DNA of 64,000 bases, taken from Oerskovia paurometabola (GTDB lineage Bacteria > Actinomycetota > Actinomycetes > Actinomycetales > Cellulomonadaceae). The first letter of the stretch is position 1; every line of letters begins with the position of its first letter. The notes beneath the pieces are model-generated. The model searched no databases and was not told the DNA's origin. It saw nothing but the letters and a program-made list of their open reading frames with translations. Shown here one piece after another: positions 50,779 through 59,696 of this stretch. Position numbers and translations under genes: made by a program. The stretch is taken from contig NZ_JAFBBV010000001.1 in assembly GCF_016907365.1 (NCBI RefSeq), forward strand, positions 2,232,001-2,296,000. Reading direction: 5' to 3'.

Positions 50779-52203
50779 ATGAGCGAGGTCGTGCGTGCGG
50801 ATCTTCCGGTCGTGGTGATCGGTGGGGGACCGGTGGGGCTGGCCGCGGCCGCCCACCTGCTGGAGCGGGGGCTGGAGCCGGTCGTGCTCGAGGCGGGCGA
50901 CGGGCCGGGCGCGGCGGTGGCGTCGTGGGGTCACGTGCGGTTGTTCTCGCCGTGGCGCTACGACGTCGACGACGCCGCGCGACGCCTGCTCGAGCCCACC
51001 GGATGGATGGCCCCTGATCTGGACCGGCTGCCCACGGGCGGCGAGCTCGTGGACCAGTACCTGGTGCCGCTGGCCGCGACCGAGCAGATCGCGTCGCGGT
51101 TGCGGACCAGGACGCGGGTGCTGGCAGTGGCGCGCGACGGCGCGGACAGGACCCGGTCCCTGAGCCGGGAGCGACGCGCGTACCGGGTGCGGACCGTGAG
51201 GGCGGACGGGCAGGTCGAGGACGTGCTGGCCCGCGCGGTGATCGACGCGTCCGGGACGTTCACGACGTCCAACCCGCTGGGGACCAGCGGTCTGCCCGCT
51301 CTCGGTGAGGCGCAGGCGCAGGCGTTCGTCACGGGCCCGTTGCCCGACGTCCTGGGTGCGGCCCGTGAGCGGTTCGCAGGCAAGCACACGCTCGTCGTCG
51401 GGATGGGGCACTCGGCAGCGAACACGCTGCTGTCCCTGGTCGAGCTCGCGGAGTCCGCGCCGGGCACCACGGTGACCTGGGCGATCCGCGGCGGATCGGC
51501 GCGGCGCCTGTTCGGCGGCGGGACCGACGACGAGCTGCCCGCGCGCGGGCTGCTGGGCACCCGCCTGCAGGCCGCCGTGGAGGCGGGCCGGTTGACGTTG
51601 GTGAGGTGGACCTCGATCGAGGAGCTCGTCCCCGGCCAGGCCACGGTGCGGGTCCTGGGCCGTTCGCGCGAGGAGGTGCTGGACCTGCAGGTCCACGCGA
51701 TCGTGAACGCGACCGGGTTCCGCCCGGACCTGGACATGCTGCGTGAGGTGCGCCTGGACCTGGACCCGGTGGTCGAGTCCCCGCGCCGCCTGGCCGAGCT
51801 CATCGACCCCAACTTCCACTCGTGCGGCACGGTGCCCCCGCACGGGGAGAAGCTGCTCCAGCACCCCGACGACGGGTTCTACCTGGCCGGGATGAAGTCC
51901 TACGGACGGGCCCCGACGTTCCTGCTGGCCACCGGGTACGAGCAGGTCCGCTCGATCGCCGCCGCCCTCGCGGGCGACCGGGCCGCGGCGGACCTGGTCC
52001 AGCTGAACCTGCCCGCCACCGGTGTGTGCTCGACCGATCTGGCGCTGGAGGCCGAGGACGAGACCGGCGGCTCGTGCTGCGGGACGACGCCCGCCGAGCC
52101 CCAGCTGGTCACCCTCGGGGCGCCGACCGGTTCCGGGTTCGCGACCGGAGTGGTGCACGGTCGCTCCGGGGACGAGCCGGCGCCGTCGAGCACCTGCGGC
52201 TGA
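50779..52203 (+). CDS. FAD-dependent ArsO-like monooxygenase
   Basis: A 474-aa flavoprotein with two nucleotide-binding folds: FAD motif VVVIGGGPVGLAAAAHLLE at the N-terminus and a second, NAD(P)-binding, LVVGMGHSAANTLLSL near residue 213; ATGF follows (NATGFRPDL). It resembles ArsO flavin monooxygenases linked to ars operons. The C-terminal tail is Cys-rich (GVCSTD, GSCCG, STCG), plausibly a metalloid-binding segment. ATG at 50779 has GAGGAG upstream. No arsC, arsB or arsM is nearby, so the actual substrate is open. Confidence 0.75.
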   Translation: MSEVVRADLPVVVIGGGPVGLAAAAHLLERGLEPVVLEAGDGPGAAVASWGHVRLFSPWRYDVDDAARRLLEPTGWMAPDLDRLPTGGELVDQYLVPLAATEQIASRLRTRTRVLAVARDGADRTRSLSRERRAYRVRTVRADGQVEDVLARAVIDASGTFTTSNPLGTSGLPALGEAQAQAFVTGPLPDVLGAARERFAGKHTLVVGMGHSAANTLLSLVELAESAPGTTVTWAIRGGSARRLFGGGTDDELPARGLLGTRLQAAVEAGRLTLVRWTSIEELVPGQATVRVLGRSREEVLDLQVHAIVNATGFRPDLDMLREVRLDLDPVVESPRRLAELIDPNFHSCGTVPPHGEKLLQHPDDGFYLAGMKSYGRAPTFLLATGYEQVRSIAAALAGDRAAADLVQLNLPATGVCSTDLALEAEDETGGSCCGTTPAEPQLVTLGAPTGSGFATGVVHGRSGDEPAPSSTCG

Positions 52204-52227
52204 CCCCAAGCACCCCTCGGGCGGCCC

Positions 52228-52509
52228 CTAGGTGCAGTAGTGCGGGGCCTCGCCGCACACGACCCCTTGGACGATGTCGGCGAAGCCTGCGAACACGGCG
52301 ACGACGACCACGACCACGACCACCATCGCCACCAGGAGCACGATCGCGCCGACGACGATCAGCGCGATCGTGCCCCCGCCCATCGTCCGTGGACGCGCGG
52401 GGGGTGGGACCGCACCAGGCTGCCAGTGCTCGGTCCAACGGATTCCGTCGAACCAGCGCACCCGCCGCTGGTCCTGAGGGTCGGGATACCAACCCGGCTG
52501 GTACGTCAT
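52228..52509 (-). CDS. DUF2510-containing membrane protein
   Basis: 93 aa from ATG 52509, behind GAGGAGGAG. The N-terminus is the DUF2510 motif (QPGWYPDPQDQRRVRWFDGI, with WTEHW after it), common in actinobacterial surface-linked proteins. It is followed by a Pro-rich linker and one very hydrophobic Val-rich membrane segment, with a short Cys-containing outside tail (GVVCGEAPHYCT). Function unknown. Confidence 0.8.
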   Translation of the reverse strand: MTYQPGWYPDPQDQRRVRWFDGIRWTEHWQPGAVPPPARPRTMGGGTIALIVVGAIVLLVAMVVVVVVVVAVFAGFADIVQGVVCGEAPHYCT

Positions 52510-52543
52510 GCGTCTCCTCCTCGCCGCCACGTCATGGAGCTGC

Positions 52544-53056
52544 TCACGATCGTTCGTCGGTCGCGGGGTCGTCGCCTCGCCGTCGGGCTCGACGCCTGTC
52601 CATGATCGCCGAGACCGTGACGGCCACGAAGACCACGAGGGTCCACAGGGCGAGCATCTGGGCCTCGCCGACCGTGTCGGGCGCCTTGCCCGAGCCCGGC
52701 GAGACCACGACCGCCGGGACGACGAGACCGAACACGACGACGCAGGCGAAGAACGCCACGACGCACGCGCGTCCGAGGAACTCCGCCACGCGGTACAGGC
52801 GCTCCCGGTGCGGCGAGGACAGCGTCAGGGCGACCGATCCGGTCGTCCCGACGAGGCAGAGTCCGAGGAGGAAGAGCACCGCGAAGTTCCCCGCCAGGAT
52901 CTCGTCCCCGCCCCGCCAGACGACGAGAGCTCCGAGGCCCACGCAGACCGTGGTCATCAGCAGGCCTGCCCGGCGCGTCTGCGCCACGGGGGCGAGCGGT
53001 CGGCGACCGTCCGCACGTCCGCGTCTCGTTCCCCGTCGGGGCGATCGTCCGTTCAC
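52544..53056 (-). CDS. Four-helix membrane protein of unknown function
   Basis: 170 aa from a GTG at 53056 (uncertain). After a basic N-terminus there are four hydrophobic segments (about residues 30-48, 57-76, 92-116 and 134-153) and a charged Arg-rich C-terminus. No family recognised. It lies between the DUF2510 gene and an alpha/beta hydrolase in the same orientation. Confidence 0.6.
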   Translation of the reverse strand: MNGRSPRRGTRRGRADGRRPLAPVAQTRRAGLLMTTVCVGLGALVVWRGGDEILAGNFAVLFLLGLCLVGTTGSVALTLSSPHRERLYRVAEFLGRACVVAFFACVVVFGLVVPAVVVSPGSGKAPDTVGEAQMLALWTLVVFVAVTVSAIMDRRRARRRGDDPATDERS

Positions 53057-53128
53057 CCGCACACGGTACCGCCCGCTCCGGGAACATCCCGCGCCGTCGC
53101 GCCGCCGCCCAGCAGTCAAGCCCAACCC

Positions 53129-54079
53129 TCAGCCCGTCGTCAGCGCGCGAGCAGCCTCCCACTCCCGGAACCCGGCCGCGATCTGCGGAGCGTGCGTGTG
53201 GTGGAGGTAGTGGGCGCCGGGCACGGGCACCACGGTGCCGTCCTCGACGCTCGCGGCCTGCTCCTCGTGCAGCGCCAGCCACTCCGGGTTGGTCGCGTTG
53301 TCGGCCTCGACGAACAGCAGCAGCGGCAGGTCCGCCGGGAACGTCGTGCCGAGCGCGCGCTCGAAGTTCGCGGCGATGTGCGACATCTCGTCGAGGTAGG
53401 TGGGGCGCAGGGAGTTCCGGTGGGCGAGCATCGTCATCTGCTCGCGCGCGTGGTCGGAGTACACGGATCCGTCGAGCCCGTCGCCGCCGACCGCGGTGAG
53501 GACACGGGCCAGGCCGAGGTTCTTGGCCGCGGCCAGGAGGCGCGTGGGGAACTTCGTGTCCATGTTCGGCTGGCCGGGGACGCTCGTGTCGATCCCGACG
53601 AACGCCGTCACCTCGTCGGGGTAGCGCGCGGCGTACTCGATGCCGTAGATCCCGGCGATCGAGTGCCCCATGAGGACGTAGCGGTCGACGTCGAGTGCCT
53701 GGAGCGCCTCGTGGACCTCGGCCACGACGTTCTCCGTGGTCCGCTCGACGTCGGTGCCGTCGCTCAGGCCGTAGCCGAAGGGTTCGACGACGAGGACCCG
53801 GTGGTCCTGGGCGAGGTCCGTGACGAGCGGCTGGAAGTCGAGGACGGGCGACGCGGTCCCGAAGCCCGGCAGCAGGACCACGTCCACGGGGCCGCTCCCG
53901 GTGACCAGGACGTTCATCTGCCGCCCGTCGACCGTCACGGTCTGTCCGTAGGTCTCGATCCGGTCGCGCTCCTGGCTGGTCGCGACCGCGTTCACGACAC
54001 TCGTCGTGCCCAGGCCGAGCATCAGCACGGCCCCGACGGCCGCCACGGCCACGAGGGCTCTCTTCGCAGGCTTCTTCAC
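53129..54079 (-). CDS. Alpha/beta-fold hydrolase, membrane-anchored or exported
   Basis: 316 aa from a GTG at 54079 with GGAGAGG upstream. An N-terminal hydrophobic signal/anchor (ALVAVAAVGAVLMLGLGTTS) precedes the hydrolase domain. Oxyanion region VVLLPGFGTASP; nucleophile elbow GHSIAG; late Asp in LLFVEADN; catalytic His in PGAHYLHHTHAP. It appears catalytically complete. The substrate (ester, peptide or other) is not readable. It is divergent from the two-component system genes. Confidence 0.87.
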   Translation of the reverse strand: MKKPAKRALVAVAAVGAVLMLGLGTTSVVNAVATSQERDRIETYGQTVTVDGRQMNVLVTGSGPVDVVLLPGFGTASPVLDFQPLVTDLAQDHRVLVVEPFGYGLSDGTDVERTTENVVAEVHEALQALDVDRYVLMGHSIAGIYGIEYAARYPDEVTAFVGIDTSVPGQPNMDTKFPTRLLAAAKNLGLARVLTAVGGDGLDGSVYSDHAREQMTMLAHRNSLRPTYLDEMSHIAANFERALGTTFPADLPLLLFVEADNATNPEWLALHEEQAASVEDGTVVPVPGAHYLHHTHAPQIAAGFREWEAARALTTG

Positions 54080-54248
54080 GCGTTCCTCTCCACGGAGCAC
54101 CCGGTGCGCTCCGCCGTCGGTCCAGCATCGTGGCCCGGCCGACCGCGCGCGTCAGCCCGGTGCGGACACCTGCGTACCGCGATCGCGGTACGCGCACGTC
54201 ACCTTCTGGGGCGATCCGCCGCCGCGGGCGGGCCGGGATACTGGGGGA

Positions 54249-55427
54249 GTGACGTCCCCCCGTGCTGCCGCAGCAGCGGTTCCCCTCAGCGACGTCGTCG
54301 CGATCGCCGTCGTCGCCCTCTTCGGCGTCCTGCCGTTCCCCGACGAGCTGTTCCGGACGCGGGGGCTGCTCGTCGTCGTCGCGCTCCTGCCCGTCGTGGT
54401 GATCCCTTGGCGGCGTCGTCGACCGCTCGTCGCCCTCGGGGTGAGCCTCGCGTGCACGGTCGTCGTGGCGCTCGCGGGCACGCTCTCCCCGAGCGCGCTC
54501 GTCGCGGTCGTGATCACCGCGTTCGCGGTCACGGACCGGACGCGCCGCACGGTCGGCATCGCGTGCGTGGGCTCAGCCGCCCTCGTCGTCTTCCTCGTGG
54601 CCGCCGTCCCGCTCGACGGCGAGCTCTTCGACTCGCGGGCGATGCAGTTCGTGACGTTCGTCGTCCTGGCCGGAGCCCTGGGCGACGCGACCAGGTCGCG
54701 TCGCGAGGCGCTCGCGGCCGCCACGGAGCGCGCCGAACGCGCCGAGCAGGACCGCGACGAGGAGGCCCGACGGCGCGTGGTCGAGGAACGCGTGCGCATC
54801 GCCCGCGACCTGCACGACGTCGTCGCGCACCAGATCTCGGTGATCAGCCTCAGTGCGGGCGTGGCGTCGTCGTCGCTCGAGACCCGGCCCGACCGTGCGC
54901 GCGAGGCGCTCACGACCATCCGCAGCGCCTCGCGCACGGTTCTCGCGGACATCGGCGGGCTCATGGCCCTCCTGCGCGCGGAGGCAGACCACGAAGGGCA
55001 CGACCTCCACCCGCAGGCCGGGCTCGACCAGCTCGATGCGCTGGTCGCACGGTTCGTCGACGTGGGCCTGCGGGTCGAGCTGCGGCGAGACCCGGGCGGC
55101 AGCGTCCTGACCCCGGCGAGCGACCACGTCGCCTACCTCGCCCTGCAGGAGGGGCTCACGAACGCCCACAAGCACGGCGTGGGCGACCGGGCCGTCGTGG
55201 AGGTCCGTCGCCGCGAGGGCGTGCTCGCCCTGACCGTCACGAGCCCCCTGCGCGCGGGCGACGCGGAGGCGCCCGCCAGCGGGCACGGGCTGCGCGGGCT
55301 GCGGGAGCGGGTCGCGTCGGTGCGGGGACGGGTCGAGACCTCGCGCGCGGACGGCGAGTTCCGGCTCGACATCGAGCTGCCCGCCGAACGGACCGCGGTC
55401 GCCGCAGCGAGCGGGCCCCAACGATGA
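54249..55427 (+). CDS. Two-component sensor histidine kinase (NarL-type partner)
   Basis: 392 aa from a GTG at 54249. An N-terminal region with about four or five membrane segments and no large extracellular domain precedes a coiled linker, the HisKA_3 dimerisation motif with phospho-His (RIARDLHDVVAHQISV), and a HATPase domain (LQEGLTNAHKHG; GHGLRGLRERV). It overlaps the response-regulator start (ATGA), so the two form one operon. Signal unknown. Confidence 0.92.
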   Translation: MTSPRAAAAAVPLSDVVAIAVVALFGVLPFPDELFRTRGLLVVVALLPVVVIPWRRRRPLVALGVSLACTVVVALAGTLSPSALVAVVITAFAVTDRTRRTVGIACVGSAALVVFLVAAVPLDGELFDSRAMQFVTFVVLAGALGDATRSRREALAAATERAERAEQDRDEEARRRVVEERVRIARDLHDVVAHQISVISLSAGVASSSLETRPDRAREALTTIRSASRTVLADIGGLMALLRAEADHEGHDLHPQAGLDQLDALVARFVDVGLRVELRRDPGGSVLTPASDHVAYLALQEGLTNAHKHGVGDRAVVEVRRREGVLALTVTSPLRAGDAEAPASGHGLRGLRERVASVRGRVETSRADGEFRLDIELPAERTAVAAASGPQR

Positions 55428-56092
55428 TCACCGTGCTCGTCGTCGACGACCAGCCGCTGGTGCGTCAGGCCGTGCGGGACATCCTCACTGACAGCGGCGG
55501 GATCCAGGTCGTCGGCGAGGCGTCGAACGGGCGCGAGGCGGTGCGCGAGGCCGCGGCGTCGGCCCCCGACGTCGTCCTGATGGACATCCGGATGCCCGAG
55601 CTCGACGGGATCGCGGCCACCGAGCAGATCTGCGCCGGCCCCACGGGGAGCACGACGCGGGTGCTCGTCCTGACGACCTTCGAGGAGGACGAGTACGTCG
55701 TCGCAGCCCTGCGGGCGGGCGCGAGCGGGTTCATCGGGAAGGGCGCCGAGCCCGAGGACATCATGCGCGCGGTGCACACGATCCACCTGGGGGAGGCGCT
55801 GCTGTCGTCGGCCGCGACGCAGGCGCTCGTCCAGCGCTTCGTGCACCGGCAGACGCCGCGAGCGCACGCGTGGGAGGGCGAGGGGCTCGCCCGCCTCACC
55901 GAGCGCGAACGCGAGGTGTTCCTGCTCGTCGCCCGCGGCCTGACGAACCAGGAGATCGCGACCGAGCTCGTGATCTCGACCCACACCGCCAAGACGCACG
56001 TCAACCGCATCATGGCGAAGGTCCACGCGCGCGACCGCGCGCACCTGGTGATCCTCGCCTACGAGTCGGGCCTCGTCACCGCGAGGTCCTGA
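55424..56092 (+). CDS. NarL/LuxR-family response regulator
   Basis: 222 aa. Receiver domain with VVDDQPLVRQAV, phospho-acceptor Asp in VVLMDIRMPELDG and conserved Lys in GFIGKGAE. The LuxR-type DNA-binding domain is LTEREREVFLLVARGLTNQE followed by IATELVISTHTAKTHVNRI. Cognate to the kinase encoded immediately upstream, with a 4-nt overlap. Targets are unknown; the divergent hydrolase is an obvious candidate. Confidence 0.94.
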   Translation: MITVLVVDDQPLVRQAVRDILTDSGGIQVVGEASNGREAVREAAASAPDVVLMDIRMPELDGIAATEQICAGPTGSTTRVLVLTTFEEDEYVVAALRAGASGFIGKGAEPEDIMRAVHTIHLGEALLSSAATQALVQRFVHRQTPRAHAWEGEGLARLTEREREVFLLVARGLTNQEIATELVISTHTAKTHVNRIMAKVHARDRAHLVILAYESGLVTARS

Positions 56093-56122
56093 GCAACGGT
56101 CGGTGGTCAGCCCTGAGAGTCC

Positions 56123-56725
56123 TCACGGCCGCAGCCCGCCCGGGAACCCCGTCCAGCGCAGCTCGTCCGGCAGGTGGCTCAGGTCGTTGAACATCACGAG
56201 CCCCGGCGGCAGCCCCGGGCGGAGGTCGATCACCGTGAGCGCCGTGTTCGCGCTGTTCAGGCCGAGCCAGCGCTCGGGCGGTGCGCCGAGCGCGTGGCGC
56301 ACGAGCCAGGCGATCGGGTAGTCGTGCGTGATCAGGACCTCGTGGACATCGACGGTGCCCGGGTCCGGCGGTGCCGCGAAGCGCGCGACCAGCGCGTCGG
56401 CGGTCCGGCTGCCCGCGGCCGCCTCGACCTCGTCCCAGCCGTCGAAGAACCCCGCCCAGGACGCCGGCGTCTCGGAGCGCGCGGGCACGTACGGCACGTG
56501 GTCGACGAGCTCGGCCGCCTCCGCGACCCGCGCGCCCGGCAGGTGTCGCGCGACGACGGCGGCGCTCGCGGACGCCCGGGGGAGCGGCGAGTGCCAGACG
56601 GCGGTCACCGGCACGTGCGCGAGGCGCTCGCCCAGCAGGTCCGACTGGCGGCGCCCCACGTCGGTCAGCTCACCGAAGGCATCTGCCGCCCCGTGGCGGG
56701 CGAGGTAGAGGTGCCGGGCGCTCAT
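56123..56725 (-). CDS. Histidine phosphatase family protein
   Basis: 200 aa. The catalytic RHG motif is YLARHGAAD at the N-terminus, with SPLPRASASA (second Arg) and the late His in LITHDYPIAW. The branch covers phosphoglycerate mutase-like and small-molecule phosphatases; substrate unknown. The start overlaps the stop of the upstream PEP-utilizer-like gene by 4 nt, so they are translationally coupled. Confidence 0.87.
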   Translation of the reverse strand: MSARHLYLARHGAADAFGELTDVGRRQSDLLGERLAHVPVTAVWHSPLPRASASAAVVARHLPGARVAEAAELVDHVPYVPARSETPASWAGFFDGWDEVEAAAGSRTADALVARFAAPPDPGTVDVHEVLITHDYPIAWLVRHALGAPPERWLGLNSANTALTVIDLRPGLPPGLVMFNDLSHLPDELRWTGFPGGLRP

Positions 56726-57954
56726 CGGAGCCCTCCCGGTGCGGTCGTGACCGTCCCGGCCTCGCCGTCGACGGTCACGACGCTGCCGTCGACGATGGTC
56801 CCGGTGGCCCCCGCGACTCCCAGGACGGCGGGGATGCGGCGCTCGCGGGCCACGATCGCCGCATGCGACAGCACGCCTCCCGTCTCCGTGACGACCCCCG
56901 CAGCGATGCGCAGCAGGGGAGTCCAGGCGGGGTCGGTGAAGGGGCACACGAGGACGTCGCCGGCGCGTACGCGCGGAAAGTCGGCCGGGCCGCGGACGAC
57001 CCGGGCCGGTCCCGTCGCGACGCCGGAGCTTCCTGCGGTCCCGCGGAGCAGGTTTGCGGCGCCGAGCCGGGGTGCGTCTCCCGAGACGTTGGCAGGAGAA
57101 GCCGGGAGCGGAGCCGTGACCGGCCGGGCCTGCACGATCCAGAGCGTGCCGTCGACGAGCGCCCACTCGACGTCCTGCGGTCCACCGAGGAGGTCCGCCG
57201 CATGCCACCCCAGCCGGGCGAGCCGGGTGGCGGTCGCGTCGTCGAGAGTGGGTCGCCGACGGTCGTCCGGGGGCACGTCGCGCGCCACGAGACGGGTGCC
57301 GTCCCGGTCGAGACGCGTCCGCTTGTCGGCGACGACGCACGTGGACACGCGAACGGCCCCGCGACCCAGGGTCTCGTGCGCCACGACGCGATAGGTGTCG
57401 GGCGTGACCGTGCCGCCCGCGACCGAGGGGCCCAGCCCCCACGAGGCCTCGATCACGGTCGTCGCGCCCGGGTCCTCGGACGCGAACATCACCCCGGAGA
57501 CCTCGGCGTCGACCAGGCGTTGGACGAGCACGGCCATGGCGCGCTCGTCGGGCGTCGCGCCGTCCTCGCCGCCTGTCTCGCCCCGTGCGTCGAGCCCCGC
57601 CCGGTAGTCGACCGCCCGGGGCGAGTGCAGCGAGGCCCAGCAGGCGCGGACGGCGTGCGCGACGTCGTCGGGATCCTGGACCGCGAGCACGCTCTCGTGC
57701 TGCCCTGCCGCCGAGGCCCGGGCCGTGTCCTCGCCCGTGGCCGAGGACCGGACCGCGACGGGGGGCGAACCGAGCGCCCGCAGGGCGGGGGCGAGGGCGT
57801 CGCGCAGCACGTCGTCGGGGACCGCCGCCCGGTAGGCGTCGAACGGCACCACGAAGCCGTCGGGGACGGGCAGTCCTGCCCGCAGCAGCGCGCCGAGCGC
57901 CGTGGCCTTGCCGCCGCACGTCTCGCGCGCGGCCTCCTCCAGTGGGACGAGCAC
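56722..57954 (-). CDS. Short PEP synthase-like protein (PPDK N-domain plus PEP-utilizer His domain)
   Basis: About 410 aa. The N-terminal ATP-grasp-like PPDK domain (CGGKATALGALLRAGLPVPD, VAVRSSATGED, DVEWALVDGTLWIVQARPVT) is followed by the mobile phosphohistidine domain (TETGGVLSHAAIVARERRIP, with the swivelling His). The C-terminal PEP/pyruvate barrel of PEP synthase and PPDK is missing, and there is no RIF-binding insert as in rifamycin phosphotransferase. Start taken as GTG 57954; a TTG at 57969 is possible. Divergent from a small regulator gene. Confidence 0.85.
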   Translation of the reverse strand: MLVPLEEAARETCGGKATALGALLRAGLPVPDGFVVPFDAYRAAVPDDVLRDALAPALRALGSPPVAVRSSATGEDTARASAAGQHESVLAVQDPDDVAHAVRACWASLHSPRAVDYRAGLDARGETGGEDGATPDERAMAVLVQRLVDAEVSGVMFASEDPGATTVIEASWGLGPSVAGGTVTPDTYRVVAHETLGRGAVRVSTCVVADKRTRLDRDGTRLVARDVPPDDRRRPTLDDATATRLARLGWHAADLLGGPQDVEWALVDGTLWIVQARPVTAPLPASPANVSGDAPRLGAANLLRGTAGSSGVATGPARVVRGPADFPRVRAGDVLVCPFTDPAWTPLLRIAAGVVTETGGVLSHAAIVARERRIPAVLGVAGATGTIVDGSVVTVDGEAGTVTTAPGGLR

Positions 57955-57976
57955 CCGAACCGCCTTCAATAGATCG

Positions 57977-58005
57977 TTGACAACATTTCGTTGATTGTGC
58001 AGGAT
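57977..58005 (+). promoter_or_regulatory. Sigma70-type promoter for the regulator pair
   Basis: TTGACA (57977-57982), a 17-nt spacer and CAGGAT (58000-58005), 6 nt before the ATG at 58012. The start would then be at or near the transcription start, suggesting a leaderless mRNA. A partial dyad around TCGTTGACAACATTTCGTTG could be an operator. Confidence 0.65.
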
Positions 58006-58011
58006 CGTCGC

Positions 58012-58461
58012 ATGCCACGCAACGACGACACCGCCAACGCGGTGCAAGCCCCTCCCGCCGCGCGGGCAGCGCACACCACCGGGGCCGACCGCACCACCCG
58101 GGCCGACCACGCCCAGGCGCGCCGCGAGCACGACGCCCGCACCCACCTGCTCGCCCAGGGCGCGGACGGGCTCGAGCCCCGGCCGTGGCAGCCCGCGTCC
58201 GTGCCGCCGTCGGCCGTGGACCTCGCACGGTTCGCGCTCTGGCGGTCCACCGTCCTGCCGCCCGAGCACCTCCTCGACGCCCTCGCGCTGCTGCCCGCCG
58301 CGCGCGCCGAGGTCGACGGCCTCGAGAGCGGCCTGCTGTTCACGGCACGCAGCGCAGGCCTGACCTGGGCCCAGATCGCCGACGCGATGGGCTTCAACTC
58401 CCCGCAGGCGTGCCAGCAGCACTTCCACCGGCTCACGGCACGGCAGGAGGGCCGCGCGTGA
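58012..58461 (+). CDS. Small helix-turn-helix protein
   Basis: 149 aa from the ATG at 58012. The N-terminal third is Ala/Thr/Arg-rich and probably disordered. The C-terminus holds a helix-turn-helix (LTWAQIADAMGFNSPQACQQ followed by HFHRL). It is divergent from the PEP-utilizer-like gene and overlaps the next gene by 4 nt. It is probably a regulator of that neighbourhood; DNA target unproven. Confidence 0.75.
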   Translation: MPRNDDTANAVQAPPAARAAHTTGADRTTRADHAQARREHDARTHLLAQGADGLEPRPWQPASVPPSAVDLARFALWRSTVLPPEHLLDALALLPAARAEVDGLESGLLFTARSAGLTWAQIADAMGFNSPQACQQHFHRLTARQEGRA

Positions 58462-59093
58462 CCCAGGACTCCCCGGTCGACCTGCTCGTCCTGCACGCGG
58501 TCCGCGTCTGCGGGTTCGCCGACACCGCGACGCTCGCCCGCCGCTTCGACCTCGACCCGGCCGAGACCGACGAGCTGCTCGGCGACTTCGAGGCGTACGG
58601 ATGGGTGCAACGGTCCGCGTTCGCGGACCTGAGCGGCTGGGCGCTGACCGAGGCGGGACGGAGCGAGGACGAGCGCCGGCTCACGGCCGAGCTTGCCGCC
58701 ACGAGCCGGGCCGACGACGTCCGCCACGCCCACCGCGAGTTCCTGCCGCTCAACGCGCGCCTCCAGCGGGCGTGCACCGACTGGCAGCTGCGGCCCGTGC
58801 CGGGAGCGCGACTGGCCCCCAACGACCACGCCGACCCCGCCTGGGACGCTGCGGTGCTGGACGAGCTCACCGCGCTCGACGACGCCCTCGCCCCGCTCGC
58901 GCGGCGGCTCGGCGACGTCTTGGTCCGGTTCGGCGGGTACGACGAGCGCTTCTCCACGGCCCTGCGCCGGGCACGCGCGGGGGAGGGCGGCTGGGTCGAC
59001 GGCACCGACGTCGACTCGTGCCACCGCGTGTGGTTCGAGCTGCACGAGGACCTCGTCGCGACGCTCGGGATCGACCGCGCGACGACGGAGTGA
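58458..59093 (+). CDS. Winged-helix-type protein coupled to the HTH gene
   Basis: 211 aa, start GTG overlapping the preceding stop. The N-terminal 75 residues look like a MarR-type winged helix (TLARRFDLDPAETDELLGDF, then YGWVQRS...GWALTEAGR); the rest is helical with RFGGYDERFSTALRRA and a C-terminal VWFELHEDLVATLG. Similar proteins accompany pyruvate phosphate dikinase-type genes in actinobacteria. It may act as a complex with the HTH protein. Confidence 0.7.
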   Translation: MTQDSPVDLLVLHAVRVCGFADTATLARRFDLDPAETDELLGDFEAYGWVQRSAFADLSGWALTEAGRSEDERRLTAELAATSRADDVRHAHREFLPLNARLQRACTDWQLRPVPGARLAPNDHADPAWDAAVLDELTALDDALAPLARRLGDVLVRFGGYDERFSTALRRARAGEGGWVDGTDVDSCHRVWFELHEDLVATLGIDRATTE

Positions 59094-59158
59094 GGGCCTA
59101 GCGGAGCATCGTCGCCGTTCGCCGGGCGGAGGGTCGCTCGGGCCGCTACCGTCCGGGT

Positions 59159-59611
59159 ATGTCCGTCCTGTGGGGTGAGGGTCGAGGGCGCGTCGCCCTC
59201 GCGGGAGCGACGATGGGCCTCGTGCTCGCCGGGTGCGGCCCGGTCCCGGGCGCCGACGACGCCGTCGCGGTCACCCAGGAGTTCTTCGCGGCGCTGAGCG
59301 CCCACGACCCGTCGACGGCGTGCGGTCTGCTCGCCCCCGCGACGCGCGAGTCGTTCGAGCAGGATGCGGCGTCGTCGTGCGACCAGGCGCTGATCGACGG
59401 CGAGGCGGGCCTCGTGCTGGGCCCCGTGGCCCGGCGCGTCGAGGAGGCGCCGGGCGACTCGTCCGTCACCGTGGCCGGTCGTCAGGCGCAGGTCCTCCTG
59501 GGCGGCGAGGTCACGTTCCTCGCGGTGTCGGGGGACTCGTGGCGCGTCACGGCGGCAGGGTGCGTCCCGCGTCCCGACCGCCCCTACGACTGCCTCCTGG
59601 ACGGGGGCTGA
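59159..59611 (+). CDS. Putative lipoprotein
   Basis: 150 aa with a signal peptide ending in a lipobox (GLVLAGC, Cys26). The mature part is NTF2-like in pattern (DAVAVTQEFFAALSAHDPST, ACGLLAP, VTFLAVSGDSWRVTAAGC) with several Cys. The next tiny gene begins 2 nt after its stop. Function unknown; likely an exported small-molecule-binding or accessory lipoprotein. Confidence 0.75.
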   Translation: MSVLWGEGRGRVALAGATMGLVLAGCGPVPGADDAVAVTQEFFAALSAHDPSTACGLLAPATRESFEQDAASSCDQALIDGEAGLVLGPVARRVEEAPGDSSVTVAGRQAQVLLGGEVTFLAVSGDSWRVTAAGCVPRPDRPYDCLLDGG

Positions 59612-59612
59612 C

Positions 59613-59696
59613 GTGCGCGGCGTCTTCTTCGGGCTCCTGGGCGGGGTCCTCCTCGCTCTCGCGTGGTTCCTCACGGTCGGGCTGCTCGCGCGATGA
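59613..59696 (+). CDS. 27-aa single-pass membrane microprotein
   Basis: GTG start 2 nt after the lipoprotein stop; encodes a 27-residue peptide beginning VRGVFFGLLGGVLLALAWFL, almost entirely one transmembrane helix. Its TGA overlaps the ATG of the following membrane-protein gene (ATGA), so it sits in a tightly coupled operon, which argues that it is translated. Confidence 0.6.
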   Translation: MRGVFFGLLGGVLLALAWFLTVGLLAR

